A stretch of DNA of 5,250 nt, taken from the NCBI GenBank assembly GCA_003131985.1, contig PKWH01000221.1, positions 823 to 6,072 of the forward strand, in the 5' to 3' direction. Source of the DNA: Acidobacteriota bacterium. Lineage in GTDB: Bacteria > Acidobacteriota > Terriglobia > Acidiferrales > UBA7541. Of this stretch, positions 1-5,250 are shown in pieces (the stretch's first letter is position 1; the number at the start of each line of letters is the position of its first letter). The notes beneath the pieces are model-generated. The model was not told where the DNA came from and ran no database searches. It was given only the letters and a program-made list of their open reading frames with translations. Made by a program: the position numbers and the translations under genes.

Positions 1-827
<827 letters not shown>

Positions 828-831
<4 letters not shown>

Positions 832-1784
832 GCGTTCTCGTCGGCAAGAACACGCGCGTGCTGGTCCAGGGCCTCACCGGCCGCGAAGGCAGCTTTCACG
901 CGCAACAAATGATCGACTACGGAACGAAGGTGGTCGGCGGCGTCACGCCCGGCAAAGGGGGCACCAAACATCTTGGCGTCCGAGTGTTTAATACCGTAGC
1001 CGAGGCGGCGAAGGCCACACACGCGGATGCTTCTGTGATCTTTGTTCCTCCGCCGTTTGCGGCAGACGCGATTCTCGAAGCCGCCGATGCCGCAGTGCCT
1101 CTCGTCATTTGCATCACGGAAGGAATCCCTACGCTAGATATGGTCCGTGTCGCGGCCGTGTTGAAGGATTCCAAGACGCGTCTGATCGGCCCGAACTGTC
1201 CCGGGATTATTTCTCCGGGAAAATGCAAAATCGGAATCATGCCTGGTTCGATCCACATGCAAGGCCATGTCGGTCTTGTCAGTCGCAGCGGCACGCTCAC
1301 TTATGAAGCCGTGGACCAGCTTACTAAGCTCGGCATTGGCCAAAGCACCTGCATCGGAATCGGCGGCGATCCCATCATCGGCACCAGCTTTCTGGATGCC
1401 GTGCGCATGTTCAACGAAGATCCTGACACGCACGCCATCGTCTTGATCGGTGAGATCGGCGGCAATGCCGAAGAAGTCGCCGCGGAATACATCAAGAAGC
1501 ACGTACGAAAGCCCGTGGTCGGCTTCATCGCCGGCCAGACCGCGCCGCCCGGACGTCGCATGGGCCACGCCGGCGCAATCATTAGCGGCGGACAGGGAAC
1601 TGCTGCCGACAAATACAAAGCAATGCGTGCCGCCGGGATTCATACGGTACAGAGCCCGGCGGAAATCGGACACACGCTAGCCGCCGCGCTGGGTAAGACC
1701 GACAGAAAATCGAAAACGAAGTCGAAGACCACGCCCAAGAAAAAGTCCACGGTCAAGACCAAGCTAAAGAAACGGAAAAGCTAG
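828..1784 (+). CDS. sucD: Succinyl-CoA synthetase alpha subunit with lysine-rich C-terminal extension
   Basis: The alpha subunit binds CoA and carries the phosphohistidine intermediate of succinyl-CoA synthetase; it pairs with the SucC encoded just upstream. The N-terminal CoA-binding Rossmann domain shows VQGLTGREG (13-21) and VGGVTPGKGG (36-45). ITEGIPTLDM (96-105) and GPNCPG (121-126) follow. The ligase domain has VSRSGTLTYEA (151-161), GIGGDP (177-182) and the active-site motif GHAGAI, with H247 corresponding to the phosphorylated His246 of E. coli. The product is 318 residues against 289 in E. coli. The homologous core ends near residue 289, and the remaining tail of about 29 residues is almost all Lys, Ser, Thr and Arg. 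The start is fixed by GGAGG at 6 bases' spacing and by the 4-base overlap with sucC. The catalytic core looks fully intact. Confidence 0.98.
1695..1781 (+). other. Lysine-rich low-complexity tail of SucD (residues 290-318)
   Basis: Residues 290-318 contain 13 Lys and 2 Arg, the rest being mainly Ser and Thr with one Pro, in a KSKTKSK / TPKKKS style reminiscent of histone-H1-like tails. The E. coli enzyme ends just before this point. The coding DNA is unusually A-rich on the plus strand compared with the GC-rich core. The tail is predicted to be disordered and strongly positive. Its function is unknown; electrostatic binding to nucleic acid, membrane or a partner enzyme would be speculation. 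Confidence 0.85.
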
Positions 1785-1807
1785 CAGGCCTTGGGCCGTA
1801 TTTTTCC
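1774..1807 (+). terminator. Possible weak terminator or attenuator between sucD and ndk
   Basis: Just after the sucD stop, GGCC (1787-1790) and GGCC (1794-1797) can pair across a 3-base loop, followed 3 bases later by TTTTT (1801-1805). An outer stem, GGAAAA (1774-1779) with TTTTCC (1802-1807), could close around it. The inner stem is only 4 bp, so this would at best be a partial terminator that reduces read-through into ndk. Confidence 0.3.
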
Positions 1808-1813
1808 CACGAC

Positions 1814-1818
1814 AGGAG
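1814..1818 (+). promoter_or_regulatory. Ribosome binding site of ndk
   Basis: AGGAG lies 7 bases before the ATG at 1826. This is a strong Shine-Dalgarno match that fixes the ndk start. Confidence 0.85.
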
Positions 1819-1825
1819 AGACAGA

Positions 1826-2245
1826 ATGGCAATAGAGCGAACACTCGCAATTATCAAGCCTGACGCGGTTGGCAGGGGACTAACCGGCGAAATACTGAGC
1901 CGGATTCATGCAGCGAAATTTCATATCATCGCGATCAAGACTCGGCGACTTACGAAAAAAGAAGCGGAGGGATTTTATGCCGTGCATCGCGAGCGCCCGT
2001 TTTTTCAGGAGCTGACGGAATTCATGAGCACGAGCAAAGCGGTTGTAATCGTGCTCGAATCGGAAAACGCGATCGCCAAATGGCGCGATACCATGGGTGC
2101 GACGGATCCGGCCAAAGCCGCTTCCGGCACGATCAGGAAAGAACTTGGCGCCAGCATCCAGCACAATTGCACACACGGATCTGACGCAGCGGAAACGGCC
2201 GCTTTTGAGATCGGTTACTTCTTTTCAGGCTCGGAGTTGATCTAA
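1826..2245 (+). CDS. ndk: Nucleoside diphosphate kinase
   Basis: Ndk is a cytoplasmic enzyme that transfers the gamma phosphate of ATP to other NDPs through a phosphohistidine, balancing the NTP and dNTP pools. The 139-residue length is typical (family about 135-150). Expected features are present: RTLAIIKPDAV at the start (K11), the EAEGFYAVHRERPFF segment (46-60, with Y51), R87 before MGATDP (90-95), R104 in GTIRKELG, and the active-site signature NCTHGSD with catalytic H117 and nucleotide-contacting N114. The start is supported by AGGAG 7 bases upstream. The gene lies 41 bases after sucD on the same strand. Linkage of Ndk to succinyl-CoA synthetase makes metabolic sense, because the ligase produces the NTP that Ndk redistributes. 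The two may share a transcript, possibly weakened by a small hairpin in the gap. No catalytic residue is missing. Confidence 0.98.
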   Translation: MAIERTLAIIKPDAVGRGLTGEILSRIHAAKFHIIAIKTRRLTKKEAEGFYAVHRERPFFQELTEFMSTSKAVVIVLESENAIAKWRDTMGATDPAKAASGTIRKELGASIQHNCTHGSDAAETAAFEIGYFFSGSELI

Positions 2246-2254
2246 CAATTCTAG

Positions 2255-2304
2255 GCGGACGAAACGCTCGAGCGCGGAAAACGCCTTCGATTTGTTCCGT
2301 CCGC
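2255..2304. terminator. Candidate bidirectional terminator between ndk and the DinB-like gene
   Basis: The convergent 70-base gap holds an inverted repeat: GCGGACG (2255-2261) pairs with CGTCCGC (2298-2304), and after one mismatch AAC pairs with GTT. The loop contains the perfect palindrome CGCTCGAGCG (2265-2274). The position between two convergent genes suits a shared terminator. There is no good T-tract on either side, so it is not a textbook rho-independent site. Confidence 0.4.
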
Positions 2305-2315
2305 TTGTGGTTGCG

Positions 2316-2915
2316 TCAGTTCTTCGGAAAGCCCGGCGAAGCCTCCACCTCTAGAATCTGCTTGGTGTGCCGTTCGCTATGCGCCCCGATAAAAATCAGC
2401 CATTCGTAGGCATCCATGGATCCGAATGGGCCGTCGCTAACGTGCTCGCGTAGGTCGGGTGTGGTCTTCATGAATTCGATCGTTCGCGCACGGCTTTTCA
2501 GGAAGTGATCCAGGGTCTCCGCCGGTGTCCATCTTCCCGTCGGAACCATTGGCGGCGGGGCCTGTTTCTTCGCGCTGCGGTCGGGAGTCCTCTGGAGGAT
2601 CATGGCATCGATCTTCGCAAAATCGCGATCGGGCGCGCCCGCTGGCCCGTTTTTCTCAGTGTTCTCCGCGGCTCCAAAAATATAGTCTTCGGCCAGGGCG
2701 ATGTGTTCGAGCGTCTCCGCCACAGACCACTTGTCCGGCGCAGCTTTGAATTTCCACTGCGCTTCGGAAAGATCTTTGGTGGCTGCAATAATGCCGTCGC
2801 GAGTCTGTTCGAGATACTTCACTCCCCGATCGCGGTCGGCTTGCGTTAGGGCCTGGCCAAAAACAGCTGGACCGAGGCAAACGGCTGCACACATAATTAG
2901 TAGCGCCTTCCTCAT
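2316..2915 (-). CDS. Secreted DinB-superfamily (DinB_2-like) putative metal-dependent protein
   Basis: This is a 199-residue protein of the DinB/YfiT-like four-helix-bundle superfamily. Members bind a divalent metal through three histidines; some are thiol transferases (bacillithiol, mycothiol), but most have no known substrate. The N-terminus is a signal peptide: MRK, a hydrophobic stretch LLIMCAAVCLGPAVF, then a plausible cleavage near VFG|QA (20/21), so the mature protein should be exported. The mature part has the typical DKWSVAETLEHIA motif (61-73, with W63 and putative ligand H71). The C-terminal helix GAHSERHTKQI supplies H179 and H183, the other two expected ligands. A proline-rich linker (PDRSAKKQAPPPMVP, 111-125) separates two helical parts. 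The start is supported by AGGAG 8 bases upstream and by a promoter. The gene stands alone, convergent with ndk and divergent from the DUF2905 gene. The fold assignment is firm; the activity is unknown. Confidence 0.88.
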   Translation of the reverse strand: MRKALLIMCAAVCLGPAVFGQALTQADRDRGVKYLEQTRDGIIAATKDLSEAQWKFKAAPDKWSVAETLEHIALAEDYIFGAAENTEKNGPAGAPDRDFAKIDAMILQRTPDRSAKKQAPPPMVPTGRWTPAETLDHFLKSRARTIEFMKTTPDLREHVSDGPFGSMDAYEWLIFIGAHSERHTKQILEVEASPGFPKN

Positions 2916-2923
2916 TTCGATTT

Positions 2924-2928
2924 CTCCT
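2924..2928 (-). promoter_or_regulatory. Ribosome binding site of the DinB-like gene
   Basis: On the minus strand AGGAG stands 8 bases before the ATG whose first base is 2915. It supports the start that includes the signal peptide. Confidence 0.75.
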
Positions 2929-2954
2929 GGGGTGGATTCTGCGTTTCGTTCGCT

Positions 2955-2982
2955 ACGATACGCCCTCCTTTGGCGATGTCAA
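2955..2982 (-). promoter_or_regulatory. Sigma-70-type promoter of the DinB-like gene
   Basis: On the minus strand a perfect -35 box TTGACA (2982-2977) is followed after 16 bases by TATCGT (2960-2955), a 4-of-6 match to TATAAT that keeps the key first, second and last bases. Transcription would begin near 2948 and give a leader of about 33 bases containing the AGGAG ribosome binding site. The geometry is good but the -10 box is imperfect. Confidence 0.6.
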
Positions 2983-3045
2983 CGGTTATCGGGTTCCCCC
3001 GCGGTCGCCGTAAGAGCTCCTCTTCTTGTTCCCACTTTTTCCTTC

Positions 3046-3057
3046 CGAAAGCTTTCG
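3046..3057. promoter_or_regulatory. 12-bp palindrome CGAAAGCTTTCG, possible operator
   Basis: This is a perfect 12-bp palindrome in the divergent intergenic region, 14 bases upstream of the candidate -10 box TAGAAT (3072-3077). It covers the place where the -35 box would lie at a 17-base spacing (3049-3054). A repressor or activator site would fit this position. A single 12-bp palindrome can also arise by chance, and no second copy was seen in the gap. Confidence 0.3.
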
Positions 3058-3071
3058 CGCGACCAGTCGGG

Positions 3072-3077
3072 TAGAAT
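3072..3077 (+). promoter_or_regulatory. Candidate -10 box for the DUF2905-xseA unit (leaderless-type)
   Basis: TAGAAT matches TATAAT at 5 of 6 bases and ends 8 bases before the ATG at 3086. Transcription from it would begin on or a base or two before the ATG. This fits the lack of any Shine-Dalgarno sequence ahead of that start. No convincing -35 hexamer lies 16-18 bases upstream. Confidence 0.45.
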
Positions 3078-3085
3078 AGCGCCCG

Positions 3086-3319
3086 ATGGACTCAGTCCGC
3101 GAACTAGGTAAATTCCTGCTCGTCGCCGGCATTGTCCTGGCTGCAGCCGGCGCGCTTTTGATCTCTGGTTCGAAACTGCCGTTCCGCTTGGGCCGTTTGC
3201 CCGGCGATATTGTCGTGCAGGGCCGCAACGGTGGTTTTTATTTTCCGATAGTGACTTGCATAGTTGTCAGCGTCGTCTTGACGCTGCTGATGTGGATTGT
3301 CAATTGTTTCCGTCGCTAA
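3086..3319 (+). CDS. DUF2905-family small inner-membrane protein
   Basis: This 77-residue membrane protein matches the small DUF2905 family, whose function is unknown. It has two hydrophobic helices, at about residues 8-28 (GKFLLVAGIVLAAAGALLIS) and 55-73 (IVTCIVVSVVLTLLMWIVN). Between them lies the family core: KLPF (30-33), GRLPGDI (36-42) and GGFYFPI (49-55). Family members are usually 65-80 residues, so it is complete. The ATG at 3086 gives the standard N-terminus; no Shine-Dalgarno sequence precedes it, but a TAGAAT box ends 8 bases upstream, suggesting a leaderless message. It ends 4 bases before the preferred xseA start, so the two are probably co-transcribed and translationally coupled. 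No catalytic motif is visible, and a link with DNA repair is only suggested by the xseA neighbour. Confidence 0.85.
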   Translation: MDSVRELGKFLLVAGIVLAAAGALLISGSKLPFRLGRLPGDIVVQGRNGGFYFPIVTCIVVSVVLTLLMWIVNCFRR

Positions 3320-3323
3320 TGCC

Positions 3324-4829
3324 ATGAGCCAAGCGAATCTCTTCAACCTGATGCCCGAGCGGCGCGTATGGAAAGTCAGCGAGCTGAACGCGCGCATATG
3401 CGAGCTGCTGGAAACCACGCTGCCGGATATTTGGCTCGAAGGCGAAGTGTCCAACTATCGCCCGGCGCAGTCGGGCCATTTGTATTTCACGCTGAAAGAC
3501 GCGAAGTCGCAAATTCGCTGCGTGTGTTTTCGCGATCAAGTGCGCGGGCTGAAATTTCGCCCGGAAGACGGGTTGCACGTCACCGTGCGTGGCGCGCTCA
3601 GCGTGTATGAACCGCGTGGCGAATATCAGATTTACGTCAGCCACATCGAGCCCGTGGGCGCCGGCGCGCTGCAAATCGCTTTCGAGCAATTGAAGAAGCG
3701 TCTTGCCGACGAAGGCTTGTTCAACGAAGAAAGAAAAAAGTCGCTACCTGTCCTGCCGCGATGCATCGGCGTCATCACCTCCCCGGCGGGCGCAGCTATT
3801 TTCGATATCCTGCGTGTCCTAAAGCGGCGATTCTCGAACGCACACGTGATGCTCTATCCGGTGCAAGTGCAAGGCGACTTGGCGGCTCGCGAAATTGTGG
3901 AGGCTCTGCGCCATTTCAACCGTGTGAAATCCGTGGAAGTGATTATTCTCGCGCGAGGCGGCGGCTCGCTCGAAGATTTGTGGGCCTTCAACGAAGAAAT
4001 AGTGGCGCGCGCAATAGTCGCATCTGAAATCGCGGTGATTGCCGGCATAGGCCACGAGAGCGATTTCACCATTGCGGATTTTGTTTCTGACGTCCGCGCT
4101 CCCACACCCTCAGCCGCCGCCGAAATTGTGGTTCGCTCGCGCCATGAATTCGAGGATCATCTCGCCGAGCGTTACCGGCATCTCGTGCAGCAAATGCGCT
4201 ACCGGCTTTCGGAATTGCGGCATCGCTCCCGCGATTTGCAAACACATCGAGCCTTCCGTCAGCTCGAATTCCTGGTGCGGCGCCGTCGGCAGCTGGTGGA
4301 CGAACTGTCGTCATCTCTCGCCGTCGGTCTCAGGGAAAAGCTTGTAGTTTCGCGGCAACGTCTTGCTCAAGCGACTACCCGCATCGTTTCCTTCGACCTT
4401 CGAAGTCGCGGCCACGTGATTCGACGCCGCATCGAACGGGTGCAAAGCGCGTTGCAGGTTGCGCTGAGCCGCGTCGTCTTGCGCAAACGCCGCCGGTTTA
4501 CCGCCGCGCACGTGCAATTCGCCGCGCTCGACTTGCGCGCTCGCGTGGGACGCTTGCGCCGGAAGCTCGACCAGCGTTCCACGGAACTGCAAGCACGTTT
4601 GCTGCGCGCGCTAGTGACCAAGCGCCGCCGCCTGGAAGCCGCAGCGTTGCAGATTGAAGAGCGCAGCCCGTTTCAACTCCTCGAACGCGGTTACGCCATC
4701 GCTTACGACGCCTCTGGAAGGGTGTTGCGCTCGCCGGACCAAGTTGCGTTGGGCGACGACATCTCAGTGCTCATAGCCCGCGGCGAACTCGGCGCCACCG
4801 TCCGCAAGAAAAAAGTATCGGAATCGTAA
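3324..4829 (+). CDS. xseA: Exodeoxyribonuclease VII large subunit
   Basis: XseA is the catalytic subunit of exonuclease VII, a cytoplasmic, metal-independent nuclease that degrades single-stranded DNA from both ends to short oligonucleotides, acting in mismatch and damage repair. The preferred ATG gives 501 residues (E. coli 456). An N-terminal OB-fold for ssDNA binding spans about 13-110 (KVSELNARI, IWLEGEVSNYRPAQSGHLYFTLKD). The catalytic domain follows, with GVITSPAGAAIFDIL (149-163, D161), ARGGGSLEDLWAFN (210-223, R211) and GIGHESDFTIADFVSDVRAPTPSAAAE, with H244 and D247; these correspond to E. coli residues known to matter for activity. Residues 263-448 contain no proline and form a long Arg-rich coiled-coil region with 45-residue repeats. 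The C-terminal ERGYAIAYD...GDDISVLIARG cap (454-487) is typical. An in-frame TTG at 3297 would add 9 residues and overlap the upstream gene; the ATG, 4 bases after that gene's stop, is more likely. No Shine-Dalgarno is seen, so coupling is inferred. No xseB is adjacent. Confidence 0.96.
   Translation: MSQANLFNLMPERRVWKVSELNARICELLETTLPDIWLEGEVSNYRPAQSGHLYFTLKDAKSQIRCVCFRDQVRGLKFRPEDGLHVTVRGALSVYEPRGEYQIYVSHIEPVGAGALQIAFEQLKKRLADEGLFNEERKKSLPVLPRCIGVITSPAGAAIFDILRVLKRRFSNAHVMLYPVQVQGDLAAREIVEALRHFNRVKSVEVIILARGGGSLEDLWAFNEEIVARAIVASEIAVIAGIGHESDFTIADFVSDVRAPTPSAAAEIVVRSRHEFEDHLAERYRHLVQQMRYRLSELRHRSRDLQTHRAFRQLEFLVRRRRQLVDELSSSLAVGLREKLVVSRQRLAQATTRIVSFDLRSRGHVIRRRIERVQSALQVALSRVVLRKRRRFTAAHVQFAALDLRARVGRLRRKLDQRSTELQARLLRALVTKRRRLEAAALQIEERSPFQLLERGYAIAYDASGRVLRSPDQVALGDDISVLIARGELGATVRKKKVSES
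4122..4661 (+). repeat. Four 45-residue (135-base) degenerate tandem units in the XseA coiled-coil region
   Basis: Residues 267-446 of XseA can be laid out as four consecutive 45-residue units beginning at 267, 312, 357 and 402. Units 3 and 4 are clearest: by hand count they share 17 of 45 residues without gaps, including DLR.R near the start and KRRR..AA..Q near the end. Unit 2 fits moderately and unit 1 weakly. In the ExoVII family this helical region binds the small XseB subunits, so each unit may be one docking site; that role is inference. Confidence 0.65.
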
Positions 4830-4844
4830 TAGCTGCGAGCTATT
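4828..4844. terminator. Palindromic hairpin spanning the xseA and lepA stop codons
   Basis: AATAGCT (4828-4834), GCG, AGCTATT (4838-4844) form a perfect 7-bp inverted repeat with a 3-base loop. It overlaps the end of the xseA TAA and the lepA TAG and fills the 10-base gap. It would fold on both transcripts. The stem is AT-rich and no T-tract follows on the plus strand. On the minus strand a run of six T (4809-4814 read in reverse) lies about 13 bases beyond. A weak bidirectional terminator is possible but unproven. Confidence 0.35.
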
Positions 4845-5250
4845 CGTCGTCCGAAGCGCTGCTGACTTTTAGCACGGCCAGGAACGCTTCTTGGGGGATG
4901 TCCACGCGGCCCACGCGCTTCATGCGTTTCTTTCCCTCTTTTTGTTTTTCGAGGAGTTTGCGTTTGCGCGAGATGTCGCCGCCGTAGCATTTGGCAATCA
5001 CGTTCTTGCGAATAGCGCTGATGGATTCGCGGGCGATGATGCGGCTGCCGATCGCAGCCTGTATGGCGATTTCAAACATCTGCCGGGGGATGAGCTTGCG
5101 CAGCCGTGAAACGAGATCGCGTCCGCGATCGTAGGACAGATCGCGATGGCAAATGATCGTCAACGCATCGACAGGCTCGCCACCCACCAACACGTCGAGC
5201 TTCACGAGATCGGACTCGCGATAGCCGGACAGGTGATAGTCGAGCGAGGC
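4840..5250 (-). CDS. lepA: Elongation factor 4 (LepA), C-terminal part, 5' end outside window
   Basis: LepA/EF4 is a ribosome-associated translational GTPase. The 136 visible residues are the C-terminal end of a protein usually about 600 residues long; the GTPase and EF-G-like domains lie to the right of the window. Reading continues in frame to the edge (ASLDYHLSGYRESDL), so a GTG at 5205 is an internal valine, not a start. The part seen includes the end of the EF-G-V-like fold (DYHLSGYRESDLVKLDVLVG), then the LepA-specific C-terminal domain: EPVDALTIICHRD (25-37), LIPRQMFEIAIQAAIGSRIIARE (53-75), RKNVIAKCYGGDISRKRKLLEKQKEGKKRMK (81-111) with its dense basic cluster, and the closing IPQEAFLAVLKV (118-129). 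A short acidic tail SSASDDE ends the protein. It converges on xseA with 10 bases between the stop codons. There are no frameshifts, and identity is very secure. Confidence 0.97.
   Translation of the reverse strand, partial: ASLDYHLSGYRESDLVKLDVLVGGEPVDALTIICHRDLSYDRGRDLVSRLRKLIPRQMFEIAIQAAIGSRIIARESISAIRKNVIAKCYGGDISRKRKLLEKQKEGKKRMKRVGRVDIPQEAFLAVLKVSSASDDE

Noticed and set aside
1134..1673. 179-codon minus-strand open frame inside sucD
   Set aside because: It lies wholly antisense to the conserved catalytic core of SucD, with no family motif or ribosome binding site recognised.
2964..2970. AAGGAGG on the minus strand, resembling a strong ribosome binding site
   Set aside because: It sits in the spacer between the -35 and -10 boxes of the DinB-like gene's promoter, and no start codon follows at a usable distance.
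2505..3111. Overlapping plus-strand open frames across the DinB-like gene and the intergenic region
   Set aside because: The minus-strand frame has a signal peptide, family motifs, a promoter and a ribosome binding site. The plus-strand frames have none of these.
3297..3299. TTG at 3297 as the xseA start
   Set aside because: It would overlap the DUF2905 gene by 23 bases, uses a rare start codon and adds residues not typical of the family. The ATG at 3324 falls 4 bases after the upstream stop and gives a typical N-terminus.
5115..5145. Inverted repeat GATCGCG-TC-CGCGATC plus a third GATCGCG nearby
   Set aside because: It lies inside the conserved lepA C-terminal region and is explained by codons for the DRGRDL stretch and its neighbours. 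It is too short and coding-constrained to call a regulatory repeat.

Overview
The window is ordinary bacterial chromosome: dense protein-coding housekeeping DNA, fairly GC-rich, with short gaps between genes. I see no rRNA, tRNA, CRISPR array, insertion sequence or phage gene. The best guess at the source is an Acidobacteriota bacterium (Terriglobia-like). That inference rests on the sucC-sucD-ndk order, an exported DinB-family protein, the DUF2905-xseA pairing and the general look of the proteins. No taxonomic marker is present, so it is moderate to weak.

Layout, left to right. (1) Bases 1-2245, plus strand: the 3' two-thirds of sucC, then sucD overlapping it by 4 bases, then ndk after a 41-base gap. 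Succinyl-CoA synthetase makes ATP or GTP at the substrate level in the TCA cycle, and Ndk equilibrates nucleoside triphosphates, so the three form a coherent energy and nucleotide group. (2) Bases 2316-2915, minus strand: a secreted DinB-like four-helix protein that converges on ndk and has a good sigma-70-type promoter and ribosome binding site. (3) Bases 3086-4829, plus strand: a 77-residue two-helix membrane protein (DUF2905) followed 4 bases later by xseA, the large subunit of exonuclease VII. They are probably co-transcribed from a promoter in the 170-base divergent region 2916-3085. (4) Bases 4840-5250, minus strand: the C-terminal part of lepA (elongation factor 4), running off the right edge and converging on xseA with only 10 bases between the two stop codons.

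I did not find a previously undescribed system. The points most worth a second look are the lysine-rich tail on SucD, a 45-residue internal periodicity in the XseA coiled-coil region, the absence of xseB next to xseA, and the apparently leaderless start of the DUF2905 gene, which has a 12-bp palindrome where the -35 box would lie.
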